From NCBI GenBank assembly GCA_013397795.1, contig VZTJ01001133.1, positions 546,679-610,678 of the forward strand: a DNA stretch of 64,000 nt, read 5' to 3'. A program made the position numbers and the translations under genes. The notes beneath the pieces were generated by a model that saw only the letters and a program-made list of their open reading frames with translations, had not been told where the DNA came from and searched no databases. Every line of letters starts with the position of its first letter. The stretch's first letter is position 1. Positions 21,033 through 31,615 of this stretch are shown here, one piece after another. The DNA is from Orthonyx spaldingii. Lineage: Eukaryota > Chordata > Aves > Passeriformes > Orthonychidae.

Positions 21033-22877
21033 TCTGCAAAAGCCGTTCTCTGTGGAGCAGAATGTGTCTGTGCAGGTCAAAGAGACAGACTTGAAAACAG
21101 CACTTCCTTGGCACAATCTGTGATATTCACACCTATGGGCACAGCTCCTGGTCCCTGGTTTCTTCCTTTTTGGTCCTGCTGAATAACAGCTCTGATGATG
21201 GTCTGCCCTGTGGAAGGGACATGGAACCAAGAGCCAAGTGAGCAACAGTGTCCTTTTACTGGTGAGGCCTCATGGAGCTGCTGAAGCTCTGTAGTGACAA
21301 TGATGGGCACCATTTCCAAACAGAGGAGTCAGGGCAGCCCCACGGTGCTGACATGAGAGTGGATGAGCTGGGAGGGCTGGAGGTGGGGCTGGGGAAGTGC
21401 TGGAGCACCCACCCCAGCGTGGCCCTGACCCCCCATCCCTGAGCACTCACAGGCTCACTCCCGTTTCGGAGCAGGCGTTGTTGCAGGCAGATTGTCGGTC
21501 TGAGCGCTGACTTGGGCACTGTTTTTTTCTCAAAAAAACATAGCAGACACTGTTTTCACACAATATAAATAGTTCTCCTTCAGGGACAGAATTTCCACCT
21601 GGCCTTGCTGCACTCCCAGCTCAGGAGATCTTCTCCCACTCCCTCTTCCACATTGGAGGAAACCTGTGAAAATCTGTATGTGGAGTTGCTGGATGGAGGT
21701 AGGATATTCCCTGGGGTTTGGAGGTCGCTCTGATTTGGGGGCTGTGGGGGCTGCTGGGGGAGACCCCAATGCCTGGCGGGGTGGCAAGGCACAAATGTCC
21801 CTGTGAGCCAGGATTTCCAGCGCGACATTGCCAGCAGTGCTGTGCTGCAGAGCCAGACAGAGAATGCCTGCTTTGTCCGGCACGGGGACTGCTGGGGCTC
21901 ACACAGGGACGGTGCCCATGGAAAGAGGAGGGCTCTGCAGGGATTACTGGGGGCCCTGGTCCCTGTGCTGTCTCCAGTGTTCCTGGGTCCTGGTCTCAGG
22001 CAGATCTCCCAGGGCGCCAGCACAGCTCCTGCACCACGTCAGCTCTTGCAAGCTTTGAGGATCTGCGGGACCCTGTTTCCAAATCGTCCCATTTACTAGG
22101 ATCAGAGTAGCCTGTTAATTAATCCAGGAGCCATTATCCCTGGGCTGCCAGCTCCCGGTCAGCACAGCTGAGTTCCACTGGTGTGCTCCGGTGGGAGCCG
22201 GGACCCTGCCCAGCCTCGGTGCCCAGCCCTGCTCCAGCAGCGCTTTAGTGCTGGCACAAGGAGCTGTCGGTGTTAGGCACACCCAAGGCTCTGCCAACAC
22301 CGACCCTCTGCCAGAGCATAGAGGGGGCAGATTTGGGGAGTTCAGTGTCTCCAGCCTCTCACCCAGCATGGCTGGTGAATGGTCAGCGTGGTGAAAATGG
22401 TGCTACTGGGACACACAGAACTGCGGTGCCTCTTCCTCTTCCAATAATAGTGTTTCCCACTGGAAAGAGCTGGAGCTGCTGCTCTGAGTCACTGTCCGTA
22501 CTCCTGCCACTGGTGCCGAAAGAAAGCGGACATTGATGGAGAAATGCCCGGCTGGTCAGTGAGTCCTCCTGACAGGCACAATGGGAAGATTGTGGTGGAA
22601 GAATCTCAAGCAAATAATCTGGAAAATATTTCAGATTAATGGGAACACTGCAGCAGGGTTGTTGCTTGTTTGTTTTTACCCCAGGAACACCCAGAGCAGG
22701 GCAGCAGCAGCTGCTGCACTGCTGGCAGGGCCTGTGCCTGCCTGGGAGCCGTTTGGCTTCGGGTGTAGGAGTCACAGGCACGGCCTGTTTGGGACGGCTG
22801 CCAGGGTGAAGGGTGCAAGGCCGGGGGCTGTCCTCCACCTGCTCGCTTGCAGGACACCACGGTGACAGGCTCCAGAC
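21033..22877. other. Unassigned sequence, no gene seen
   Basis: GC-rich overall, with a short AT-rich patch near 22085-22125 (CTGTTAATTAATCCAGG). Open frames overlap on both strands and none is recognisable. Confidence 0.45.
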
Positions 22878-23050
22878 TCATGGAATCAGAGAATCCCAGA
22901 CTGGTTTCGGTTAGAAGGGACCTTAAGGCTCATGTCCACCCTCTGCCATGGGCTGGGACACTTTCCATTAGAGCAGGTTGCTCCAAGCTCCATCCAGCCT
23001 GGCCCTGGACACTGCCAGGATTGGGACATCCACAACTCACCCCTTTTCCA
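22878..23050 (-). mobile_element. CR1 LINE 3'-end fragment
   Basis: TCATGGAATCAGAGAATCCC tail, CTGGTTTCGGTTAGAAGGGA, CCATGGGCTGGGACACTTTC and CTGGCCCTGGACACTGCCAG in order. It is 5'-truncated near CACCCCTTTTCC. Confidence 0.93.
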
Positions 23051-23149
23051 GTCAAGAAGAGTCCCCATGAGCAGTGTCTGTTCCCAGGACCGGCCGGAGG
23101 AGTCCGGAGCCCCTCCAGTCAGACCTCCCTGAACTTTGGCCGCCCTCCT

Positions 23150-23959
23150 GCTGTGTAAAAGTCGGCTGAGCTGGCCAGGCCCTGACGTCAGAGACAGGAC
23201 TTATCACTGTCACCTTTATGTCAGCAAACAGATTAAACGCTGCTAATATCTCCCCTAATGGCGTTCTGTACGGCGGCGATCACACCGCGATAGGATATTG
23301 GATACAGTTGTAAACCTTGAAGGAATAAGGGCTGCCTAAGAGAATAGCTTTTCCTAGCTTAACCGCATTACAGTAGCGAGTGTAAATCACTTGTCAGTCG
23401 ATGGCAAACGTACCGGTGTTATAATCGGAAGAGAAAAGGAATAAAGTGCAGATAATCTTTTTCGCCATTTTGCTGGCAGCGGCGGCGGCGGGAGACTGAC
23501 AGCCCTTCGCTTGAGTGGCAGGTGTCCTTTGAAGCGCCTGTGAATCACTATCTGTGCAGACTGTTGAAATGCATATTTCCATCCTTATCGTGAAGGAATG
23601 GATGGGCAAGATAGGTGCTGTTAACATTGCAAATAGCTCCGGAATTATTCATTGTCAGCTCCGGGCAAAGAATAGGGGGAAAGTTTTATTATTCACCGTG
23701 CACAATAGCCGGATGCTTAATGATTCCCACTACCTTGGCAGGATTGTCTGCCGACTTCAGGCGCTTGCGGTGGGTGACACAGGTCTGGCCAAGTGTTAGA
23801 GCAAGATCATACAGCCCGGGCCCATTTTAATTTCTAATACATTAATCTTTCCCTCGCAGATGCACAATGAATATTCCACAGCCCCTTGTTTGTCAGGAGC
23901 TGTCTGCCTTTCATCTATTCAGGTGGGTGCAGTGCCTCTGAAAGCACACTCAAAGGGCC
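23150..23959. promoter_or_regulatory. Strong candidate conserved enhancer block
   Basis: Repeat-free sequence immediately left of a CpG-rich core. It contains TGACGTCA (23185-23192, a perfect CRE palindrome), TTATCACTGTCACC, GCTGCTAATATCTCCCCTAA and TAATTTCTAATACATTAATC (about 23828-23847). Scattered CpGs in AT-rich context, such as GGCGATCACACCGCGATAGG, are unusual for neutral DNA and suggest purifying selection. Conservation itself was not measured. Confidence 0.5.
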
Positions 23960-24180
23960 TGATCAGTCAATGACAACGGCGGCACAAAGCCGGGGCGCCC
24001 TGCTCGGCGCTCGCCGCGCCCCGCCAGCCCGGGACACGCTGACACCGCTCCCCGGGGACGCTGGGCGGGCAGGGCCCCCCGGGACGCCCGGGCCTTATCG
24101 CGGGGCCGGCGGATGTATCGCGGCTCCGCAGCCGCCGACCCCGACCCCGCGCTGCCGCCGCCCGGCCCGCGCAGAATTAA
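23960..24180. other. CpG-rich core (candidate CpG island)
   Basis: Very high GC with CpG in nearly every 10 bases (for example GGCGCTCGCCGCGCCCCGCC at 24005-24024) between two enhancer-like blocks. It could be a promoter for an unannotated transcript or an orphan island within a regulatory landscape. No start codon or exon could be supported. Confidence 0.5.
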
Positions 24181-24480
24181 AATGGATTAAGTTGGCTTAG
24201 CGCTGTTCTACAAGCGAGCTGCACGCACCGCACCATTCAGGTTTAATTTTAATCCTTTGTCTCGGCCTGCTAATTACGATTGTTTTAAGTTCATTATCCC
24301 GACGCGCACATTGTAGCTGGCGGGATCCGCGTGCTTGTAAGCGGTGTCCTCACTTTTGCAGGTAGTGACCCTTGAATTGTTAAATGAGCCCGTGCCAGCG
24401 CCAAACAGCACACTCTGATCTGCGACTCACTCTCAGCTCGCCAGGCTTTCCTCCCTAATTAATTAAGTAGCAACCCCACA
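24181..24480. promoter_or_regulatory. Candidate conserved element right of CpG core
   Basis: TTAAAATGGATTAAGTTGGC, CTGCTAATTACGATTGTTTT (SOX-like ATTGTT next to a homeodomain core) and CTCCCTAATTAATTAAGTAG (24452-24471). Repeat-free and clearly AT-rich compared with its neighbour. Function is inferred. Confidence 0.45.
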
Positions 24481-24513
24481 ACGGCAGCGGGGATGAGGAC
24501 CAGGGAAGCAGTC

Positions 24514-24539
24514 GGGGATGGGGTGGGGTGGGGTGGGGT
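24514..24539 (+). repeat. (GGGGT)n quadruplex-prone repeat
   Basis: Five runs of four G separated by one or two bases fit the G-quadruplex consensus very well. The unit is a short pentamer array. Confidence 0.9.
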
Positions 24540-24604
24540 CCCAGGACCCCCGGGAGCAACTGTGGGTTGTATCCATCCCGGCACAAAGCTCAACTCTGGG
24601 CCTG

Positions 24605-24839
24605 TCAGGGGAGGGACAGGTTGGATATTGGGAAAATTTCTTTAAGAAAACGTTTGTCCAGCCCTGGCACAACTGCCCAGGGCAGTTGTGGAGTCCCCAT
24701 GGCTGAAGGGATTTAAAAGCTGCTTGAATGTGGCACTTGGGGACATGGGTTGGTGGTGGCCTGGGCAGTGCTGGGGAATAGTTGGACTCAATGGTTTGAG
24801 ATGGATATTCCAGCTTCAGCCGTTCTGTGATTCAATGAT
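24605..24839 (+). mobile_element. CR1 LINE 3'-end fragment
   Basis: Sense-oriented: GGTTGGATATTGGGAAAATT, GGGATTTAAAAGCTGCTTGA, GGCACTTGGGGACATGGG and GTTGGACTCAATGG, closing with CCGTTCTGTGATTCAATGAT. A small insertion separates the last two blocks. Confidence 0.92.
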
Positions 24840-25869
24840 CTCCTGCCAAGGCACCACTGCCCCTGGGCCCTCCTGCCCTGGAGGAAAACTGGAGACCACC
24901 CCAGTGAGGCAGACCCATGAGGAGCAGAGAATACATCAACAACTCATTGGACAGGGGATGCTCCCCCCAGCTCTCCCAGGGATCCCCACATTTGTCAGAA
25001 CCCCGTGTGTCAAGAAGTGACCCCATTAGCTCTGGCTTTAGGATATAACCCCTGATTGTAGGAGGTGTTGGGCACTCGCATGGGCCATGGCCTGCCACCC
25101 AGAGGGGTGCAGGCAGGGGAGCTGCGAGTTGTGCCAGCCAAAAATGAGCCCGCTAGTGCTGGAACTCCGCCATTCTCTCCTCTCCCTCCTTAGAGGGGGC
25201 CTGTTAAACCTTTAGCATCCTCCAGATTCTAATTTGTGCATGTTGAGGCCAAAGACAACCTGTGGGTGTAACAAAGGTTAAACCTGGTTCCAGCTCTTCC
25301 TGCTGAGGGTGTGGGGCTGGATTCCTGCTCCACTGCTGCCAGCTGGCCTTGAGGGGGCCCGTGCCCGGTGTGCAGATCCGTGACTCCCAGAGCACCCTGA
25401 TCCCGGGACGAAATCATTCCCGGCCCTCCCAGAGCCCGAGCCACCCCAGCCGTGCCACGGCTCCGGAGCTGCAGCACGGCTGAGCAGAAGCAGGTTTGCA
25501 GGTGGATTTGCTCCGCTTTGGAGCTCACACATGCGGGGTGCAGCGGGGTGCTGATAGACCTCCGAGGATGCTCCCAGCCCAGCGGGGCCGATCCCTGCGG
25601 CTGCTGCCAGCTGGCCCTGGGGCTGGGGGGTGGGAAGGGGCCAGAGCTCCTGAGTTACTGGATTTAGAAGTGATTTTCTCCCTCCCATAAGCACAGCCCG
25701 ACGTGGGACCTGCACTGTGCTGGGACCCGAAGGAACAGGGGACCCCCCTTCCCACTGCCCCGACCCCAAATCCTGCAGGGTCACCCCCCTGCTGCCGCTC
25801 TGTGCAGCGCTGGGTGAGGAGGCAGGCACAGGCACTCGGGGTTTGAAGCAGCCCCGGTGCCGCGGCTGG
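24840..25869. other. Unassigned GC-rich sequence, no gene seen
   Basis: GC-rich DNA with overlapping open frames on both strands and nothing recognisable. Confidence 0.45.
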
Positions 25870-26260
25870 CCTGTGCTCTCAATAAAAGCTCATTAAGGAA
25901 AGATTATGAACATATAACAATACATTTTAAGTGCGCTGCAATGATCCATAAAATTGGTGTGGCTAATTAGCAGATCAAATCTCCATGAGAACTGGATCAC
26001 TTTAATATCCTTGGGTAGTTTAATTCTGTAGGTATTTTACTATCCACACATGTTTAGTAAAATTAAATAACAGTATAAATGTTCAGTGGGATTAAAACAA
26101 CAGTAAAATGAAACCAAACAAAATGAATTTATTTTGTTAATAGAATAACAGAGAATCCCAGTGTTGATATAACATTACACAAAATCTAGAGCAAACACAG
26201 TCTGAATCCCAGTCTCATTTCACATGTAATTAACCTTTCTCAATCAAGCTAAGCAGACCT
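25870..26260. promoter_or_regulatory. AT-rich candidate regulatory block
   Basis: Includes TGTGGCTAATTAGCAGATCA (25958-25977), in which CTAATTAG is a perfect 8-bp homeodomain palindrome, and AATGAATTTATTTTGTTAAT. Repeat-free. Function is inferred. Confidence 0.35.
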
Positions 26261-26639
26261 GATACCTCCTCCATAGCGTCTGTGCACCCACGGCTCTGCC
26301 TGTGCCGGGATGAGAGGCAGGAGGCAGTTGCAGGGCAGATTTTTCACGGTGCTGGTGAACACTGGTCCCAGTCCAGCACCAGGGTGGCAGTGGTGGGACA
26401 GGTGCGGGTACTCCCCACCCTCCCTGGAACATCCTGAGCCCTGGAAAGCACCCGGCAGAGGCCAGGAAGGAAAATGCTGGGAATGGCCAGGACAGCTGGG
26501 AAGTTCTTGAAGAGTTTAGGTACCCCAGTGGATACACATTGCTTCAGGGAATACAGTTTTTCCCCCTTTTTACGGTTCTTCAAAAGAGCATCCAAAGATG
26601 CTCCTGCAGGTTGTTTGAATCTGCACTCTTCGTGCAACT
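26261..26639. other. Unassigned sequence
   Basis: GC-rich then mixed; nothing recognised. Confidence 0.45.
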
Positions 26640-26705
26640 CACAGAACCGTAGAATCATTAAAGTTGGAAAAGACCTCCAAGATCATAGAGTCCAACCTTT
26701 AATTC
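26640..26705 (-). mobile_element. Short CR1 3' end (AAAGACCTCCAAGATC type)
   Basis: CACAGAACCGTAGAATCATT tail followed by AAAGTTGGAAAAGACCTCC and AAGATCATAGAGTCCAACC. Only about 65 bp remain. Confidence 0.92.
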
Positions 26706-26874
26706 CTTATTTAAGAACTCTGTCTGGAGTGAGACATCAAAAACAACTAGGGCTGTTATATATTTCTTTTCATTTTACTTTGATTAAATTAAAAGACCCT
26801 GAAAAATATCAAAAACAATCAAAAATTGAAATCACCTTAGCTTTTCTCACATAAAAGAGTGCTAAAAAAATTGT

Positions 26875-26956
26875 AACAGAATCACAGCTTATTTAGGAAG
26901 TAAGTGGAACATCCCTAAAAACCATCAAGTCCAACCATTGACCCAGAACTACCAAG
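26875..26956 (-). mobile_element. Diverged CR1 3'-end fragment
   Basis: ACAGAATCACAG tail, decayed middle, then AACCATCAAGTCCAACCATT and GACCCAGAACTACCAAG. It is more diverged than the copy 170 bp to its left. Confidence 0.8.
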
Positions 26957-27167
26957 TTTTCTTTCATTTTGTTTTCGAGGGTCTCCACCTCTCAACTTAG
27001 CAATTCAATTAGCAATTAAGTCTAAAAGGACAATTAATCTTGAAGTAGGCCATCATTATTTTTAATATCAACAGCTATTGCTTCTGAGCAACAATTTGGC
27101 GTTCAGAGGCCAGTTAAAATTTTGGTGAATAAATAAAATAAAACAAGGAATGAGATCCTCCTGGGAA
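26957..27167. other. AT-rich unassigned sequence
   Basis: AT-rich DNA between CR1 copies, with no motif cluster strong enough to call. Confidence 0.4.
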
Positions 27168-27669
27168 CTCTGCTGAGTGTGCTGGTGACACCAAGGTGGG
27201 TGATGCAGTCACCACACTGGAGAGAAGGGATGGCATTCAGAGGGAAGGGATGGCATCAAGAGGGACCTGGGCAGTCTGGGAGAGCTGGGAATGTTTGCCT
27301 GGAGAACAGAAGGCTCTGTGAAGACCTTAGAACCCCTTTCAGTGCATAAAGGGACTCCAGGAGAGCTGGAGAGGGACTTGGGACAAGGGCTGGAGGGACA
27401 GGACACAGGGAATGGCTTCCCACTGCCAGAGGGCAGGGATGGATGGGAGACTGGGAAGGAATTGTTCCCTGTGAGGTGGGGAGGCCCTGGCACAGGGTGC
27501 CCAGAGAAGCTGTGGCTGCCCCTGGATCCCTGGCAGTGCCCAAGGCCAGGCTGGATATTGGGGCTTGGAGCACCCTGGGATAATGGAAGTGTCCTTGTCC
27601 ATTGCAGGGGTGGGATGGGATGGGCTTAAAGTCTCTTCTAACCCAACCCATTCTACGGTTCTGTGATAA
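27168..27669 (+). mobile_element. CR1 LINE with ORF2 C-terminal remnant
   Basis: The first ~100 bp translate to a stretch resembling the end of the CR1 ORF2 reverse transcriptase (Asp-Thr-Lys-Val-Gly-Asp-Ala-Val-Thr-Thr-Leu-Glu-Arg-Arg-Asp). An internal direct duplication of AGGGAAGGGATGGCAT-like sequence (about 27224-27256) shifts it. The 3' UTR follows: GGCTTCCCACTGCCAGAGGG, GCTGTGGCTGCCCCTGGATC, and a closing ATTCTACGGTTCTGTGAT tail. Dead copy, no intact domain. Confidence 0.93.
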
Positions 27670-28661
27670 TTTAGAGCAATAATTACATTTTTATTCAATA
27701 GCTATGGGAAAACACTGAGTTGAGTAATGAGATAAAAATTAGTGTCTCAGTCCTAACAGGACATTAATCAACATATTAACTGTGTAGACAAACTGATTTG
27801 ATGCTGTTACGGTTTAATTTGTCTCAAAATCATTATTTTTTATGTATTGCATAATGTACTTTAAAATAGGTGTGGGAATGATGACATGTCCCATGGAACT
27901 GGCGCTGTGCTTTGTCCTGCTCTGAGTTCCACCATTTCAGGTGTCGTTTTCCCCCTTTCCCAGGTGCAGTTCAGTGCAGAGCCCACACTGCTGGAACTCC
28001 AGCGTTCGGGAGCCAGGCTGGGACAAGCCTGAAATCTTCTACTTTATATCTTCACCTCTCCAGAACACTTCTTCCTTGGCATTCCCATTTCTAAAGCCTC
28101 TGGATTAGCATATTCCATGTCTCCAGGCTGCAGCCATTGGCTCCGCAGCCGTTCGTCCCTCTTGGCACGCCCCGCTCGGATTTTTGGCGGCTGCTCAGGG
28201 CGAGGGATGCGGTGGCTCAGGTGGAACCGGGCAGCCCCCGACGCTCGCCGTGCGAATGTCAGATGCCAGACAAGCTGGCTGCCGGACAAAGAGCAGCGCT
28301 GGCTGTGCCTCTGCAGTTCGGGAGACAATGATCCAGGAGACGCTGCGGGGCTGCTGGGATGCAGGACAGGCAAAGCCCTGATGGGAGTTTGGTGGAACTC
28401 TCATAAAGGAATAAAAGCTGAGTTAGTGTTGTCCCTCTGGATGGTTCTTTGCTCTGCCAGCACGCAGGGTCTTGGTTAAGGTGCTGCAAAACAAATTCCA
28501 GGTGCTCAGCCCTGAGGAATTTCTCCCCTGGCGTTTTGTTCTCCCGTTCCCGGTGGATGTTTGTGTCCATCTGAGCTGGCAATCTGCACCAACCCAGGGT
28601 TGTGATTCCCATGTGGATGCCACATGCCAGGGTCAGGCCTCCTCACGGTGACAAGGTGGTG
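27670..28661. other. Unassigned sequence
   Basis: AT-rich to about 27890, then mixed, with a modestly CpG-containing stretch at 28135-28330. No exon recognised. Confidence 0.45.
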
Positions 28662-28738
28662 ATCGGCCAAAGGTTGGACTTGGTGATCTTGGAGGTCTTT
28701 TCCAATCTAAATAGTTCTGTGATTCTGTTCTGTGATTA
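28662..28738 (+). mobile_element. Short CR1 3' end leading into a pyrimidine tract
   Basis: GGTTGGACTTGGTGATCTTG, GAGGTCTTTTCCAATCTAAA and a tail of repeated TTCTGTGAT units. A CCTTAT/CCTTTT pyrimidine tract begins a few bases after the tail. Confidence 0.92.
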
Positions 28739-28752
28739 TCCTTATATTTAAT

Positions 28753-28941
28753 TCCTATCTTTTTCCTTTTCCTTCTTTATCCCCTTTGGTTTTCCCTTTC
28801 CTATTCTCTTTCCTCCTTTTCCTTTTCCTTCCTTATCCTTATCATCCTTATCCTTATCCTTATCCTTGTCCTTATCCTTATCCTTTCCAGTTTTTTACCT
28901 TTTCCTTCCTTTTCCCTTTCCCTTTTCCCTCCCCTTTTCCC
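28753..28941. repeat. Pyrimidine tract with (CCTTAT)n and (CCTTTT)n
   Basis: Degenerate hexamer array: CCTTTT units on both flanks and a cleaner CCTTAT core at 28831-28882. It uses the same CCTTTT unit as the array at 99-327. The open Pro-Tyr/Phe frame here is a repeat product. Confidence 0.92.
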
Positions 28942-29589
28942 AAAACACTGACACTCCCATCCCAGAGGGCAGAAGGTGACCTGCAGCGGTGACACACAGA
29001 GGTGATCTGGGGTGTGCCAGGAGCAGGACAGTGGCGGAGTCGAGGGGGCTGGAGCCCCTTGTTGGCTTTGTGTGACCTCCAGCCCTGGGCACGTTCGTGT
29101 GCATCCAGGGAACGCTGGGCTGGGGGTCAGCACTGCTCAGCCATCCCTGTCCAGCCCAGCGCTGCCCGGCCCCGGGTGCCTGGTCCCGTGTGGGCAGGGG
29201 GCCGAGCAGGGGTGGAGCATTGCCCACGGTAACAGGTGGTAACAGGTAACAGGGAACAGGTAACTCCATCCCCGAGTGTCGGCCCAGCCAGCACGGGAAT
29301 CCCCCAGGAGAGATCTGCGAGGGCCAGAGCAGAGCAAAGCTGCTCTTTCCCCTCCCCTCCTGTCGCCTCCCCCGGCTCCGGGCGGCTGACGTGTGACAAA
29401 TGCGGGGATGACAGAAACGTGTAAATCTGCGGTGTTATCGGCGCTCATCGTGGTGTCTGTCCAAGGTACACAAGTTGAAGGATGAAGTGCTGGAGGGCTC
29501 TGGAGTGGGCAGGTGCTGCGGGCTGCCGTGGTGCTCGGATTAAGACACTGACAGAGGGCACAAAACCCCGTTTGGTGGCGTGACATGTC
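28942..29589. other. Unassigned GC-rich sequence
   Basis: Ordinary DNA apart from a short GGTAACA tandem repeat listed separately. No exon recognised. Confidence 0.45.
29228..29264. repeat. Short (GGTAACA)n tandem repeat
   Basis: Four to five imperfect GGTAACA-like units in 37 bp. Confidence 0.8.
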
Positions 29590-30130
29590 AGGGGATGAAG
29601 AATCAGTCTTTGTCTGCGCCAGGCCAGGCTCCTTTCAAAAGGCCTTTTAGATCAGCTGCGGGAAAAACAAGGAGGGAAGCAGCCCATTGATTTAATACAA
29701 GCAACATGCAAAGTACATAATAATGAAAATCAAAATCCTTTCATGGCATTCGTGAGGGCAGCAAACAATGGGAGTTAATGCAGGCTGCAGCCCCTCAACT
29801 TTTACCTGCAAAAGTTGTTCGCATTGCAGGGCTAATTCTGCTTCCACCCGTGACTAAATTGTGTACTGGACCATACTTTTGTTTGACAGCAAAAAGTAAA
29901 TGATAGAAAATTGGATCCAACAATATGTTCTGATTATTCCTGCACTACAGAGTGTTCTCTCAACATGACAAACCGTGTTTATCCCACTAGGGAGAAAGGG
30001 GGAGGGATCCCATGAGGTTTATCAGCGTGTGCAGTGCCATTAAGTTAAATAACAAGGTCAACAACATTTTGATTTCTCTTTTTCATGACTATTAAGGTTT
30101 TCGTTTGTAAAGTCTTAACTAAATATAGTT
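29590..30130. promoter_or_regulatory. Candidate conserved non-coding element
   Basis: AT-rich, repeat-free block with CCCATTGATTTAATACAAGC (29681-29700), ACATAATAATGAAAATCAAA and TGCCATTAAGTTAAATAACA. Enhancer-like texture; function is inferred. Confidence 0.35.
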
Positions 30131-30574
30131 TTGGTCCTGGGGAAACAAAAGTTATCTTGGGAATGACTCCTGTAGCAGGAAAAGCTGCTCCATCCTGCAG
30201 GTCCTCCTCCTGCCATGTTACTGTTTCCCTCCCTGGGCTGGAATTTCTCTGTGAGCTTAGAAATTCCCCTCTTTGGCCATTCTGTATATGCAAATCTATA
30301 AACTGCAGGTCAGGAATTGTTCCCGGCTTTCTTCATCATCTGGTCAACTCCTCTGGTCAAGTCCTACGTGTGCAGCACACCCCCCTGACCCCACCGAGCA
30401 CCAGGAGGGCTCTGCCTGCTCAGCTTGAATGGCTTCCCAGCAGGGACAAGGGGTGGTTCCCAGCTCTCACTCCCGGCTGCCATCAAATCCCCCTCGGGCA
30501 AAGGCAAAGCCAGGCCCTGACCAGTCCCAGAGGAATACCAGGATGGACTTTCCTCTGCTGCTCCTGCCTAAGGA
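30131..30574. other. Unassigned sequence
   Basis: Mixed composition. An unrecognisable open forward frame spans it and the following CR1, which argues against coding. Confidence 0.4.
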
Positions 30575-30890
30575 ATTCTTTGGGATGGAAAAGCTCTCTG
30601 AGACCATCGAGTCCAACTGTTCTCCCAGCACTGCCAAGGCCACCACTGACCCATGTCCCCAGGTGCCACACCCACAGGGCTTTTAAATCCCTCCAGGGTT
30701 GGGGCCTTCACCCCTGTTCTGGGCAGCTGTGCCAGGGCTGGGCACCCTTTCAGAGAAGTTTTCCCTAATATCCAACCTAAACTTCTCCTGGAACAATTTG
30801 AGGCAATTTCCTCTTTCCTGTTGCTTGTCAGGTGGGAGCAGAGTCCATCCCCCACTCAACTCCACCCTCCTGTCAGGAAGTTGTAATAAA
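30575..30890 (-). mobile_element. CR1 fragment (GGAAAAGCTC subfamily), ~315 bp
   Basis: TTTGGGATGGAAAAGCTCTC, CACTGCCAAGGCCACCACTG, ACCTAAACTTCTCCTGGAAC, TTTCCTCTTTCCTGTTGCTT and CTGTCAGGAAGTTGTAATAA in order. The tail octamers are missing at the left edge. Same lineage as 2786-2908 but extending further 5'. Confidence 0.9.
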
Positions 30891-31220
30891 TATATTTTTG
30901 CATATTTTTATTTTCATAATTTAATCCATTTCTATAGTTATATATTCATAAAATACTATAAAAACCCCTCCAGTGCTGGTGACTCCACCACTACACACAG
31001 CCAGAGAATACTTGTGCAAAGTGCTCTGACTTCTCTCTTAACGGATCTCTTCTTCCATAAAATTCAATGTTTTCCGTGAAATCTGGAGTTCTTTGGAATT
31101 TTCTTGCGCATGAAGACCTCGGGACCAACAGAGTCAAGTTTGACCCCAGTCAATGTCAGGATGAATCAGCCGTTTTCCTGAAATCTTTCCCAAACCCTGT
31201 TTTTGAAGAAAGCAGTAACC
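30891..31220. other. AT-rich unassigned sequence
   Basis: AT-rich (TATATTTTTGCATATTTTTA at 30891-30910) grading into mixed sequence. No clear element. Confidence 0.4.
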
Positions 31221-31410
31221 GGGGGCGGGCTCCCCGTGAGCCCCGTGCTGCAGGGGGGTCCCTGCTGCTGGGGGTTCCCGTGTTCCAGGCTCCCCTGTGC
31301 CGGGCTCCCGTGCTGTCGGGAGGGGGTTCCGATGCTATCGGAGTATCCATACTGCCGGGGGTTTCTCGTGCCGGTGTCCCGGTGCTGTGGGGGGGGTTCC
31401 GTGCCGGGGT

Positions 31411-31615
31411 CCCGCTGTCCCGTGCCGCTGTCTCGTTGTCCCGTGCTGGGGTCCTGGTGTCCCGCTGCCGTTCCATGCCCGGTGTCCCGCTGTCCCGCTG
31501 TCCCTCTGTTCCGCTGCCCCACTGTCCCTCTGTCCCTCTGTCCCGCTGTCCCGCTCTCTGTCCCTCTGTCCCGCTCTGTCCGTCTGTCCGGGTCGCTGTC
31601 CCGGTGCTGTCCCGC
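31411..31615. repeat. C-rich degenerate minisatellite (CCGCTGTCC-like)
   Basis: Many imperfect copies of an 8-10 bp CCGCTGTCC/CCTCTGTCC unit. Low stop density makes long open frames on both strands (over 300 codons each), which extend into CR1 and are not genes. Confidence 0.85.
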
